This document shows, piece after piece, positions 27,300 to 37,406 of a DNA stretch of 64,000 nt. The stretch is taken from positions 248,001 to 312,000 of the forward strand of contig CAVQNF010000002.1 of NCBI GenBank assembly GCA_963713805.1. Reading direction: 5' to 3'. This DNA comes from GAS188 sp963713805 (GTDB taxonomy: Bacteria; Pseudomonadota; Alphaproteobacteria; Rhizobiales; Beijerinckiaceae). The notes under the pieces are model-generated. The model was not told the DNA's origin. It ran no database searches and saw only the letters and a program-made list of their open reading frames with translations. Made by a program: the position numbers and the translations under genes. The first letter of the stretch is position 1. Every line of letters begins with the position of its first letter.

Positions 27300-27782
27300 C
27301 GTGCCCTTTCTCCCTCGTCCCGCCTGGCTCGCGGGCACGTCGCGCCATCGTCCGAGAAGAAGATGCAGAAGGTCTCGAGATCTTGGCGGCGAGTCGGCCC
27401 AGGGTCGTCTCGACAAAGGTCTTTTGAACGGCGAAACCGGCGGCAGCGACCGCTTTTGCCTTCGTGCGTCAAGACAAGGGAGTGGGATCGGCGATCCAGA
27501 GCCACGCGACGTCGTTCGACGAGCTTTGCCTCGACCAGACGATCGATCAAGCCCGAGACATTGCCCTTGGTGACGAAGAGCTGTCTGGGCGAGTTCGCGC
27601 TGGGTGATGCCGGCGCCCTGGTCGAGCGCCGACAGCACGTCGAATTGCGGGATCGAGAGGCCGATCTCTCGCAAAGCGCGCGCCATCATGAGCCGCAAGC
27701 GCTGGTCGAGCCGAAGGAAGCGCAGCCAGACGCGAAAGGCGTCAGGCGGCCCATTCGGAGAGCCCGGCGCAAAGGCCATCAT
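27300..27782 (-). CDS. Second MarR-family regulator (frameshifted)
   Basis: From MMAFAPGSPNGPPDAFRVWL the frame continues through FLRLDQRLRLMMARALREIG, LSIPQFDVLSALDQGAGITQ and RELAQ. After breaks it goes on to GLIDRLVEAKLVERRRVALD, RRSHSLVLTHEGK and LETFCIFFARWRD. The winged helix and the arginine-rich wing (DRRSHSL) are clear. It lies between the phosphoesterase gene (same strand) and a divergent acyl-CoA synthetase gene. The C-terminus is not well defined. Confidence 0.7.
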
Positions 27783-28127
27783 TCCCGGGCTCGCCCGTGG
27801 AGTGGAGCCCGAGCCGCGGCCGGCGCAAGCTTCGCGCTCGAGCCCTCGCATCTTCGCCCGCTCTCATCAGGCCGAAGACCCGTGCCAAAGCGGGGTGGGA
27901 TAGGCCCATGGAACGCGCCACTCATCTTCTCGACCCTCCTCTTCATTCCTGTCGATCTTGCCGAGGCTCCGCCCGCCATCCTTTTGGGTCGCTGGCCGCG
28001 AGCCCCGAAAGACGCCGGCAAGAAGCTGAATTTGCTCGCACTTTCGCCGAACGGTCGATTTGCTAATATCAGGCTCGAAGAATGTGCGGATGCCAAGATC
28101 CGCGAAACAGGGATGGGAGGAGCGTCG
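27783..28127. other. Gene-free stretch between a MarR gene and the acyl-CoA synthetase gene
   Basis: No supported frame. It should hold the divergent promoters; the AT-rich patch around 28058-28074 (GATTTGCTAATATCAGG) is the best promoter candidate. No palindrome like that of the first MarR region was found. Confidence 0.4.
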
Positions 28128-29787
28128 ATGCTCGGATTGATGCAGGACTGGCCGCTTCTTGCGCATAAGGTCATCGACTATGCGGCGCAGCAGCATCCGA
28201 AGCGGCGGATCGTGTCGCGCTCCGTCGAAGGCCCCATCGTCGAGATCGAACTACGCCGAGCTCCGCTGGCGCGCGCTCAAGGTCTCCCAGCGGCTCGTGG
28301 CCGAGGGCGTCCGGCCGGGCGATCGCGTGGCGACGCTCGCCTGGAACACCGCCCGACATCTCGAATGCTGGTACGGGATCATGGGCGCCGGCGGCGTCTA
28401 TCACACGGTGAACCCGCGCCTTTTCGAGGACCAGATCGCCTACATCGTCAATCATGCCGAGGATCGTCTCCTCTTCGTCGATCTCACCTTCGTGCCGCTC
28501 CTCGAGAAGATCGCCGCCAAGCTGCCGACGATCGAACGCTATGTCATTCTCACGGACAAGGCCCATATGCCGAAGACCGGCCTCAAGGGCGCGGTCGCCT
28601 ATGAGGACTGGATCGGCGAGGCCGACGGCAATTTCTCCTGGGTCGAGGTCGACGAGAACGACGCCTGCGGCATGTGCTACACCTCGGGCACGACCGGCGA
28701 GCCCAAGGGCGTGGTCTACAGCCACCGCTCGAATGTGCTGCATTCGCTCATCGCCTGCATGACGGATAATTTCCGCATCTCCTCGCGCGACACGGCCTTG
28801 ATGGTCGTGCCGATGTTCCATGCGAATTCCTGGTCGCTCGCCTTCTCGGCCCCGATGACGGGCGCGAGCCTCGTCCTTCCCGGGCCGCAGTCTCGACGGG
28901 GCGAGCATCTACGAGCTCCTCGAGCAGCAGAAGGTCACTTTTTCGGCCGCGGTGCCGACCGTCTGGTTGATGCTCCTGCAATATCTCGAGGCCAATGATC
29001 TCAAGCTGCCCCTCCTCGAGCGCGTGATCATCGGCGGCTCCGCCTGCCCGCGTGCCATGACCAAGACCTTCGCCGATCGTTTCGGCGTCGACGTCATTCA
29101 CGCCTGGGGAATGACCGAGATGAGCCCGCTCGGCACTTTCTGCTCGCTCAAGCCGGAGACCAAGGAGCTCGACAGGGAGGCGCAATTCGATCTGAAGATG
29201 AAGCAGGGCCATCCGCCCGTTCGGCGTCGACATGAAGATCACCGATGACGAGGGCCGGCCACTGCCCTGGGACGGAAAGGCTTTCGGCCGCCTCAAGGTG
29301 CGTGGCCCCGCCGTGTCCTCATCCTACTTCAAGGGAGCGGGCGGCAAGATCATCGACGAGCAGGGTTTCTTCGACACGGGCGACGTCGCGAACGGTCGAC
29401 GAGCTCGGCTACATGCAGATCGTCGATCGCTCGAAGGATGTGATCAAGTCCGGCGGCGAATGGATTTCCTCGATCGACATCGAAAACATCGCCGTCGGCC
29501 ATCCCGATGTGGCGGAAGCCGCGGTCATCGGGGTGCGCCATCCGAAATGGGACGAGCGGCCGCTCCTCATCGTCGTGCCGAAGAAGGACCGCACCCCCAG
29601 CAAAGAGAGCGTGCTCGCCTTTCTGCAGGGCAAGATCGCGAAATGGTGGATGCCCGACGACATGGTTCTCGTCGACGAGATCCCGCACACGGCGACGGGC
29701 AAGATCCTCAAGACCGCGCTGCGCGATCGCTTCCAGAATTACGTTCTGCCGAGCATACAAGAGGCGGCGGCACGCACCGGATCGTGA
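28128..29787 (+). CDS. Fatty acyl-CoA synthetase, AMP-binding family (four frameshifts)
   Basis: About 550 residues from MLGLMQDWPLLAHKVIDYAA. The AMP-binding P-loop YTSGTTGEPKGV lies near 185, then MVVPMFHANSWSLAFSAPM, the GMTEMSPLG block, GFFDTGDVA-VDELGYMQIVD and RSKDVIKSGGEWIS, and the catalytic Lys in TATGKILKTALRDRF. The sequence is close to the medium/long-chain branch that includes 3-methylmercaptopropionyl-CoA ligase (DmdB). It would activate a fatty or short organic acid with ATP and CoA. Breaks at about 28250, 28890, 29217 and 29391 are each cured by dropping one base. Confidence 0.88.
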
Positions 29788-29908
29788 CGGGGGCTCGCAA
29801 GACCGCCTTTCGAGAGGCCATCGATCTCGCATTCTCTCGCGGGCCTCATTGCCTTTCCGGCCGCTTCCCGTAAGTGGGGCTCGCCATCAATCGCGAGGCC
29901 GATGAGCC

Positions 29909-30691
29909 ATGCGCCGCCTGCTGATCGAAGAGCCCGTATCGCGTGCCGCGCTGTGGAGCCGAAGGATCGGCTTCTTCGCCTGGCTGTCGCTCGCGCTCGC
30001 CCTGTTGCTGACCTGGCTCGGGCGCCTCCAGCCCTACGAGGCGCTCGCCGCCGTCATCGCCTGCGCGACGCTGGCGATCGCAGCGATGCTGCTCGCCCTC
30101 ATCGCTTTTTCTTCAAGCTGGCGCAACGGTGCGCGGGGCATGCCGCGCGCCGTTTCCGGCCTGGTGCTCGGGCTTGCGCTCATCGCCTACCCATGCGCGC
30201 TTTATCTGCGCGATCTCCTATCTGCGCCCGCGCTCGACTTGACCACCGACACCGACAATCCGCCACAACCGCTCCAACCCCTGAAGCAGCTCGCGAATGC
30301 CTCGAGGCCGCCCGTCGAGGCGAGCATGACCGATGCCGGAGCGCAAAGAGCCATTTCCGCTCTGCTCATCGACGAGCCCTTGAACGAGGCTTTGAGGCTT
30401 GCCTTGCGTGCCGCCGGCATGAGCGCCTGGCATGTGACGACGGTCGAATACGCGCATCCTCCGCGCAATGATCAGGCGCGTTTCATGGCGACCGTCCCGA
30501 GCGTTCTCCTTCACTGGCCGAGCGATGCGGTCGTGCGTCTGTTGAAGACGGAAGACGGGGTCAGGGTCGATGTCCGCCTCATCGCACGCCAGCCTTGGTC
30601 GCTTCTGCATGGCTCCGACGCCGACATCGCTGCCTATTTCGACACCATCGGCGCCTTGATCCAGGGCAAGCCCGGTCACGCGGGGCGGTAG
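29909..30691 (+). CDS. DUF1499 membrane protein
   Basis: This 260-residue protein has no frame break, a rarity in this half of the window. Three hydrophobic segments lie in the first 115 residues (WLSLALALLLTWLG, AVIACATLAIAAMLLALIAF and VSGLVLGLALIAYPCALYL). A soluble DUF1499 domain follows with the YAHPPRNDQARFMATVPSVL and DGVRVDVRLIAR stretches. The function is unknown. It converges with the next gene, overlapping its 3' end by 16 bp. Confidence 0.85.
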   Translation: MRRLLIEEPVSRAALWSRRIGFFAWLSLALALLLTWLGRLQPYEALAAVIACATLAIAAMLLALIAFSSSWRNGARGMPRAVSGLVLGLALIAYPCALYLRDLLSAPALDLTTDTDNPPQPLQPLKQLANASRPPVEASMTDAGAQRAISALLIDEPLNEALRLALRAAGMSAWHVTTVEYAHPPRNDQARFMATVPSVLLHWPSDAVVRLLKTEDGVRVDVRLIARQPWSLLHGSDADIAAYFDTIGALIQGKPGHAGR

Positions 30692-31605
30692 CGGGCATCG
30701 AAACTGGCGCGGCCGCTCTGCGACACAACTTCGCCGCGCTCGATCAGCCATTCGAGATGGGCGAGCGTCGAGAGGCCGGCGGCGCCTGCGAGCGCGGGCG
30801 CGATGGCGGGATAGGCGGCCTCGACGATGGCGTCGATATCCTGCGCCCCGTTCTTCACCGCACTCGAGGATCATGCGTTCGCGCCGGCGGCGGTGGGCCG
30901 CGAGGCCACGCACATAACGCGCGGGCTCGCGCACCGGGCCCCCATGGCCCGGCCAATAGATGGCATGATCGAAGGTCAAAAGATGCTGCAGCGAAGCCAT
31001 GTAATCGGCCATCGAGCCGTCGGGCGGCGCGACGACCGTGGTCGACCAGGCCATCACGTGATCGCCCGACAAAAGCGCATTCTCCTCCTCGAGCGTGAAG
31101 GCGAGATGATTGGCCGTATGGCCGGGCGTGGCGATGGCCGAAAGCGTCCAGCCCGGACCGGAGATCGCGTCGCCTTCCCGCATGAGAAGATCCGGCACGT
31201 GCTCGCGGTCGCCTCCGGAATCGAGCCGGTCCTCGCCTCCGCCGCGCTCCGGCCGCGCCGGCCGGTGCGGTCCGCAACCGACGATCGGCGCGCCGGTCGC
31301 CTCCTTCAGCGCGCGTGCCGCGGGCGAATGGTCGCGATGCGTGTGCGTCACCACGATATGGCTCACCGTCTCGCCGCGCACCGCGTCGAGCAGCGCGGCG
31401 AGATGGGCCTCCTTGCCGGCCGGGACCCGGATCGACGATCGCCACCTCGCCACGCCCGACGATGTAGCTGCAGGTGCCGGTGAAGGTGAAAGGCCCGCCA
31501 TTGTCGGCGATCACACGGCGCAATCGCGAGGAGAGCTCGGTGAGCTCCGGCGCGGGGGCGCGCCTCGATCGGGCTCGCCGCAGCGTTTTCGTCAGCGCCG
31601 CTCAT
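30676..31605 (-). CDS. MBL-fold metallo-hydrolase (frameshifted)
   Basis: Pieces join from MSGADENAA through IADNGGPFTFTGTCSYIVG, VAIVDPGP, TVSHIVVTHTHRDHSPAARA (the HTHRDH zinc motif) and ATPGHTANHLAFTLEEENAL. Then come LLSGDHVMAWSTTVVAPPDG (third zinc site) and WPGHGGPV, with a helical winged tail ending SFDARYRPA. This is the LACTB2-like branch, with hydrolase activity on thioesters or RNA in relatives; the exact role is unknown. At least three breaks, all restored by removing bases. Confidence 0.8.
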
Positions 31606-31715
31606 CGGCTCAGCCCCCGAGCGAGGGCCGAGCGCAAAGGGCTGGGCGGCGACACGGAGGCGAGCCCCGCCCAATGCGCATCGCAGCCGCAGCCGAAGGC
31701 ATTCTGATCTTGCAT
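31602..31715 (-). CDS. Possible small protein ahead of the MBL gene
   Basis: A 37-residue frame begins MQDQNAFGCGCDAHWAG and ends SALARGLSR; its stop overlaps the ATG of the MBL-fold gene. The Cys-Gly-Cys run is notable. With the insertion errors in this region it could be part of something else, and there is no other support. Confidence 0.25.
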   Translation of the reverse strand: MQDQNAFGCGCDAHWAGLASVSPPSPLRSALARGLSR

Positions 31716-31869
31716 GGAATTCTCTGCCACCGCCCTTGAGGCGTGCCGGTGGGTCATATAGGTCGAAAGCGGGCCCGGCAAACCCGTGATATCCACCAGC
31801 CGCCGAAGGAGTCGCGGACGTTTCGAGAGACGATCGCCCACACGGATCCGCTGACGAGGGAGCACAACA

Positions 31870-32550
31870 ATGAGCGGCACGGGAATCGAAGAGCACATTG
31901 GCCGGCACGATCTGGCCGCCGCGTCCGGCCGAACGGCGGATGCGGGCGCGAGGACGCGTCAAGGCGAGCTCGCGCTTCGCCCGCGACGTCGTGCTCTGCC
32001 TCGCGGGAGCCGTGCTCCTTACGCTGTCGTCGAAGGTCAGCGTGCCGCTTCTTCCGGTGCCGATGACCTTGCAGCCGCTCGCGGTCCTGTGCATCGGCGC
32101 CGCCTATGGGACGCGGCTCTCGGTGCATCACGGTGATCGCTTATCTTCGTTTGCGGCATGTGCGGCTTGCCTGTCTTCGCCAATACGCCTCCCCTGCTCG
32201 CCGGCCCTGCTCTATCTTCTCGGGCCGACGGGCGGATTTCTCCTCGGCTACATTCCGGCGGCCGCGTTCATGGGGCTGATCGCCGAGGCGAAGCTCGACC
32301 GCAGCTTCGCGACGATGCTGCCTTGCGCCCTTCTCGCCGACGCGATGATCCTCGTCTGCGGCTTCCTCTGGCTCGCCTTCGGCGCGAATATCGGGGCGAG
32401 CGGGCATGGCATCGGCATGGCCGCGGCCTGGTCGAAAGGCGTCGCGCCCTTCCTGCTCGGCGATGCGCTCAAGGCCGCGCTCGCGGCCGCGCTCCTTCCG
32501 CGCGACCTGGGCCCTCCTCGGCGCGACGGCAAGCGCGCTAGCGCCGGCGA
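31870..32550 (+). CDS. bioY: BioY-family biotin transporter (frameshifted)
   Basis: Hydrophobic segments in several frames join to a BioY protein. They read RDVVLCLAGAVLLTLSSKVS, VPLLPVPMTLQPLAVLCIGA, AYGTRLS, GMCGLPVFANTPPLLAG and LYLLGPTGGFLLGYIPAAAF, then CALLADAMILVCGFLWLAFG and APFLLGDALKAALAAALLP. The P-MT-Q-L and GP-GG--GY motifs are diagnostic. BioY is the S component of ECF biotin uptake; no BioM/BioN genes are adjacent, so it may act alone or share an energising module. The C-terminus runs into the kdgK frame without a stop, most likely because of an inserted base. Confidence 0.8.
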
Positions 32551-32573
32551 GGGCGAAGGAGCGCGATCCGCCG

Positions 32574-33534
32574 ATGTTCGTCGACATCCTCTGCATCGGC
32601 GAGCCGCTTGCCGAGTTCAACGCGACGCGAGGCGATGGCGGCTATCTCTTCGGCTTCGGCGGCGACACCTCGAACGCCGCCATCGCGGCCGCCCGCCAGG
32701 GCGCCTCCGTCGGCTATGTGACGGCGGTCGGCGAGGACGAGGCGGGCCGCGCCTTTCGCGCTCTCTGGGCACGCGAGGGCGTCGATGCGAGCTCGGTGCG
32801 CACCGATCCGGACGCCGCGACCGGCGTCTACTTCGTCACTCACGGCGAAGAGTGGGCCATGCGTTCTCCTATCTGCGCGCCGGCTCGGCGGCCAGCCGGC
32901 TTGACGTCGCGCGACATCCCCTTCGAGCGCCTCCGCCGCGCCAAGGCGCTGCATGTCTCGGGGATCAGCCAGGCGATCTCGACTTCGGCCTGCGACGCCG
33001 TCTTCGCCGCGATCGAGGCGGCGCGAAGCGCCGGCGCGCTCGTCTCCTACGACAGCAATCTGCGGCTCAAGCTTTGGCCGCTCGCGAGAGCGCGCGCCAT
33101 CATTCATGCGGCCATGGCCTGTGCGACATCGCGCGGCCGGGACTCGAGGATGCGCGCGAGCTCACGGGCCTCGACGAACCCGATGCGATCGCCGATTTCT
33201 ATCTGCGACTCGGCGCCCGCATCGTGGCCTGACGCTCGGCCGCGAAGGCGCGCTCGTCGCGACGCCGGAGCGAGCGCAGGCGCGTTCGCTTCCGATCGCG
33301 GTCGAGCCCGTCGACGCGACCGGCGCGGGCGATTGCTTCGATGGTGCCTTTCTCGCCGAATATCTCGCGACCCGCGATCCCTTCGTCGCCGGCCGCTACG
33401 CCGCCGTCGCCGCGGCGCTCTCGACGCGAGGCTTCGGCGCCGTCGCGCCCATACCGAGACGCGCGGAGGTCGAAGCCGTGCTCGGCAAGACAGCCCACCC
33501 TTCAACGAAGCCGCCGAACAGCGAGGTCGCATGA
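32574..33534 (+). CDS. kdgK: 2-keto-3-deoxygluconate kinase-like PfkB sugar kinase (frameshifted)
   Basis: About 318 residues from MFVDILCIGEPLAEFNATRG. The substrate-binding FGFGGDTSNAAIAAARQGAS, then TGVYFVTHGEE, HAFSYLRAGSAASRL and ALVSYDSNLRLKLWPLARAR are typical of KdgK. The catalytic PfkB signature PVDATGAGDCFDGAFLAEYL, with the base Asp in GAGD, is intact. It would phosphorylate KDG in the Entner-Doudoroff-like breakdown of uronates. About four breaks, each cured by removing one or two bases. The stop overlaps the amidase ATG (ATGA). Confidence 0.82.
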
Positions 33535-34842
33535 CGAAGTCCTTCCACCGCGAGCGGCTCGAGGCCGCTCTCTCGCGCATCTGCCGATCCGAAGGGCGAG
33601 GGTGCGCGGGCTTGCCTGACCGTCTATGCGCGAGGAGGCGCGCGCCGCCGCCGACGCCGCCGATGCACGCAAGCAATTCGGCCGCGAGCTCGGCGCGCTC
33701 GACGGGCGCATCGTGACGATCAAGGATTTGTTCGATGTCAAAGGCGAGCCGACGCGCGCCGGCTCCAAGATCAGGGCGGGCTTCCCGCCGGCGACGCAGG
33801 ACGCGCCGATCGTGCGGCGGTTGCGGGCCGCCGGCGCCGTCATCGTCGCCAAGACCAACATGACCGAATTCGCCTTCTCGGCGATGGGCATCAATCCCGC
33901 ATCACGGCACGCCCGGCCAATCCCGCCGATCGCGCCGCGTGTGCCGGGCGGCTCCTCCTCGGGCGCCGCGGTCGCCGCCGCCGACGGCATGTGCGACATC
34001 GCCATCGGCACCGACACCGGCGGCTCCTGCCGCATCCCCGCGAGCTTCTGCGGCGATCGTCGGCTACAAGCCGACCGCGCGCCTCGTGCCGAAGGAGGGC
34101 GCGTTGCCGCTCTCCTACACGCTCGATTCCATCGGCCCCTCGGCGACATCGGTCGCCGATTGCGCCCTTACCCATGAGGTGCATGGCCGGGCACGAGCCC
34201 TCGGCGCCGGCGCCGCTCGGGGCCTGCCGGGTTGCGGCTCGGCATTCTCACCGGCCCGCTTGCTCGACGATCTCGATGCGACCGTCGGCAAGTCTTTCGA
34301 CGCCGCACGAAAGCGTCTTGCTGACGCGCGGCGCGCGGCTTGGCGAATTTCGCACGACCGGGACTGATCGGAAATGCAGGCGGCAAACGCCAAGGGCGGC
34401 TTCTCGCCGGCCGAGGCCTTGTCCATCCACGGCGGCCTATTTCGACACGCGCAAGAGCGATTTCGACCAGCGCGTGTGGCAACGCATCGCTGCGGCCCGC
34501 GCCATGTCGGCCACGGAATACGTCCATCTCGCGAGAGAGCGGCTTGCGCCTCATCGCCGCGCTCGACGCCGAGATGGCCGAAGTCGATGCCTTGATCCTG
34601 CCGACCACGCCCAATGTCGCGCCGACGATCGCCGAGGCGAATGCCAATGACGAGGCCTTCTTCAGGCACAACGCGCGCGGCCTGCGCAACACGGCTTTCG
34701 TGAACTTCTTCGACATGTGCGCCATTTCGCTGCCGATGCCGACCGGCGGACTGCCGGCGGCCTGCAGCTCGTCGGTCGCAACGGCGAGGATCGCAAGCTG
34801 TTCGCGATCGCGGGCGCGGTCGAGGCGGCGTTGCGCGGGTGA
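33531..34842 (+). CDS. Amidase signature family enzyme (frameshifted)
   Basis: About 435 residues joined over several breaks. It has the catalytic Ser-cisSer-Lys set: Lys in IVTIKDLFDVKGEPTRAGSK and the GGSSSGAAVAAADGM-DIAIG stretch, followed by TDTGGSCRIPASFCGIVGYK. The end reads LPMPTGGLPAGLQLVGRNGE. Family members hydrolyse amides such as allophanate, or act in tRNA amidation. GatA is unlikely, because no GatB or GatC genes are near and it is coupled to kdgK. The substrate is not resolved. Confidence 0.8.
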
Positions 34843-34943
34843 GCGAGGTGAGCGAGGCACGGGGGTCGACGGCCTCGCCTGCGCGATTTGAATGTATAAT
34901 GCCGGGCCGGACCGCGACGATCACGCCTTTCGAGAGATCGAGA

Positions 34944-35551
34944 TGACCAGCACAGACTTCACGCTCGCGCGACGATCCCTTTGCGCTTTTCGCCGAATGG
35001 CTGAAGGAGGCCGAGGACACCGAACCCAACGATCCGACCGCGATGGCGCTCGCCTCGGTCGACGAGAACGGCCTGCCCGACGTGCGCATGATCCTGCTGA
35101 AGGGACATGACGAGCGAGGCTTCGTCTTCTACACCAATTTCGAGAGCGCCAAGGGCCGCGAGTTGTCGGCACAAGGCCAAGGCCGCCGCCGTCTTCCATT
35201 GGAAGAGCCTGCGCCGCCAGGTGCGCGTGCGCGGACCCGTGTCCCGCGTCACGCGAGGCCGAAGCCGACGCCTATTTCAACTCCCGCCATCTGCAATCGC
35301 GCCTCGGCGCTTGCGCCTCCGATCAATCGCGACCGCTCGACGACCGGGCGACGCTCGAGGCCCGGGTGAAGGAGATCGCCGCGCGCTATCCGGACGGCAA
35401 GGTGCCGCGCCCGTCGCATTGGTCGGGTTATCGCATCGTGCCGGTGGCGATCGAGTTCTGGCAGGACGGCGCGTTTCGCCTGCATGACCGCGTGCAATTC
35501 ACGCGCGCCGCCGCAGGCGAGCCCTGGAAGCGGCAGCGGCTTTATCCGTGA
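34944..35551 (+). CDS. pdxH: Pyridoxamine/pyridoxine 5'-phosphate oxidase (three frameshifts)
   Basis: About 201 residues: MTSTDFTLADDPFALFAEWL, then NDPTAMALASVDENGLPDVR (FMN site), MILLKGHDERGFVFYTNFES, HWKSLRRQVRVRGPV, NSRHLQSRLGACASDQS and the C-terminal PxHWSGYRIVP with KRQRLYP. It makes pyridoxal phosphate using FMN and oxygen. Breaks near 34972, 35176 and 35254 each disappear when one base is dropped. A TATAAT at 34894-34899 lies 45 bp upstream and is a promoter candidate. Confidence 0.9.
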
Positions 35552-35609
35552 CGCTCGATTTCGTGTAAGGTTCGGGCCGAAGGACGAGGCACGAGAGCGC
35601 AAGCAGCAG

Positions 35610-36363
35610 ATGGCGACACGCGAGAATGACCGCAGGGTTCTCTTGCTCACCGGCGCCTCGCGCGGCATCGGGCACGCGACGGTGAAGCGCTTCTCCGCCG
35701 CCGGCTGGCGGGTCATCACCTGCTCGCGCCATCCCTTTCCGGGCGAGGACTGCCCTTGGGAGATGGGGCCCGGAGGATCATGTGCAGATCGATCTCGGCG
35801 ATGCCGGCGAACACGCGCGCGATGATCGAGGAGATCAGCACGCGCCTGCCGATGGGAAAGCTCGACGCGCTCGTCAACAATGCCGCCGATCTCGCCGAAG
35901 AAGCCGGGCGGCGCGCGGATGGGCACGCTCGACACCAGCCTCGAGGATTGGCAAGCCGTCTTCCAGGTGAATTTCTTCGCGCCCGATGCTCCTCGCGCGC
36001 GGCTTGATGCGCGAGCTCCAGGCGGCGAAGGGATCGATCGTCAACGTGTCCTCGATCGCCGGCTCGCGCGTGCATCCTTTCGCCGGCTCGGCCTATGCCA
36101 CGTCCAAGGCCGCGCTCGCCGCGCTCACGCGCGAGATGGCGACGGATTTCGGCCCGCTCGGCGTGCGCGTCAACGCCATCTCGCCCGGCGAGATCGAGAC
36201 CTCGATCCTCTCGCCGGGAACCGAGAAGCTCATCGAGCAAATCCCGTTGCATCGACTGGGCCAGCCGGACGAGGTCGCAAAGGCGATCTATTTCCTGTGC
36301 TCCGATGCGAGTTCCTATGTGAACGGCGCCGAGCTGCATATCAATGGCGGCCAATATGTCTGA
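35610..36363 (+). CDS. Short-chain dehydrogenase/reductase (frameshifted)
   Basis: About 249 residues from MATRENDRRVLLLTGASRGI. The TGASRGIG cofactor loop, NNAA, VNFFAPMLLARGL, SSIAG and the catalytic YATSK (Tyr-x-x-x-Lys) are present. The tail INAISPGEIETSIL-type stretch and NGAELHINGGQYV are typical of classical SDRs. Three breaks in the first half. The stop at 36361-36363 overlaps the NUDIX start at 36356. The substrate is not identified. Confidence 0.85.
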
Positions 36364-36905
36364 CCTTAGCCCCGCGAAAATCGCGCCGGCGGCAACGCGA
36401 TCGTCCAACGGCGTCTGCGCTTGCCGCGACGGAGCCGATGACGTGCCGAGCCGCGCCTATCCGAAGCATCCGCTGCTCGCGGCGTCCCTCGCCGTCATCC
36501 GCGACGGGCGCATCCTGCTCGCGACGCGCACCAGGCCGCCGGCCGAAGGCTTGTTCTCGCTTCCCGGCGGTCTCGTCGAAGCCGGAGAAACGCTCGAGCA
36601 AGCCGCCTTGCGCGAGCTCGAGGAGGAGGTCGGCGTCACGGCCTCGATCGTCGGCTTCAACGATCATGTCGAGGTGATCGACCGTGACGAGGACGGGCAG
36701 GTGGCGCGCCACTTCGTCATCGCCTCCTTCGTGGCGCAGCTGGGTGAGCGGCCAAGGCACGCCGAGCTCCGAGGCCGGCCGGGTGATCTGGGCGAGGCCA
36801 GATGAGATCGACGAGCTGCCCACGACGCTTGGCCTTTCGCGCATCGCCGCGCGCGCCTTTCAGCGTGCTGGAAGCCAACATCTCGGCGGGCCGTTCCGCG
36901 CATGA
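36356..36905 (+). CDS. NUDIX hydrolase (one frameshift)
   Basis: About 180 residues with the NUDIX box GGLVEAGETLEQAALRELEE-EVG, matching G-x5-E-x7-REUxEExGU. The strand HPLLAASLAVIRDGRILLAT precedes it and GRVIWARPDEIDELPTTLGL follows the break near 36735. The fold fits the ADP-ribose/mutT-like branch. The first 30 residues after MSDLSPAKIAPAATRSS are atypical and the start could be at 36344 or further in. It overlaps the SDR gene. Confidence 0.8.
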
Positions 36906-36972
36906 ACACGCGTATGTCCGATGCGGGCCGAGAGGCTTTACGACACCGCGGGACGTCGCGGACGCCTCGTCA

Positions 36973-37395
36973 TGGCCGTCGCTGCTCGCCGCCCTTTCGA
37001 TGCTCGACGGTGCTTCTCCCCGCGGGAGGCGTGGCCGCTCTGGCCGCCCCGGCCCCTCGCCCCGCCACCGCCGCCCCCGCAGGCGCCGCCCCAACCTTAC
37101 GACGGCCAGCTCCTGCGCCTGTCGGAGATTCTCGGCGCCTTGTCCTATCTCACCTCGATTTGCGACACGACGCCGAAAGGATCCCTTCCGGGCGCAGATG
37201 CAGGCGCTCATCGACGCGGAGGCCAACGCCTCACCACGGCGCGAGGAATTCGCCGGCGCCTATAACCGCGGCTATCGGGGCCTCGCCTCCACCTATGCGC
37301 GCTGCACCGACAATGCGCGCGCCTTGATCCGGCGCTTTCGCGATGAAGGCGTCTCCATCACGCGCCAGGTGCGCAACCTGTATGGCGGAGGCTGA
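36973..37395 (+). CDS. TIGR02301 family exported protein (frameshifted)
   Basis: Joined pieces read as a signal-peptide region (TVLLPAGGVAALAAPA), a Pro-rich linker, then QLLRLSEILGALSYLTSICD, then FRAQMQALIDAEANASPRRE and EFAGAYNRGYRGLASTYARC, ending ITRQVRNLYGGG. This matches the short exported proteins of family TIGR02301, known only from Rhizobiales-type bacteria; the function is unknown. The start is tentative because two frame changes fall in the signal region. It converges with the next gene with an 11-bp gap. Confidence 0.7.
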   Translation, partial: WPSLLAALSMLDGASPRGRRGRSGRPGPSPRHRRPRRRRPNLTTASSCACRRFSAPCPISPRFATRRRKDPFRAQMQALIDAEANASPRREEFAGAYNRGYRGLASTYARCTDNARALIRRFRDEGVSITRQVRNLYGGG

Positions 37396-37406
37396 GTGCT
37401 GAAGTT

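Noticed and set aside
31898..33232. BioY-sugar kinase fusion protein
   Set aside because: The continuous frame mixes correct and shifted pieces of both proteins; the kinase has its own start at 32574 and the join is best explained by inserted bases.
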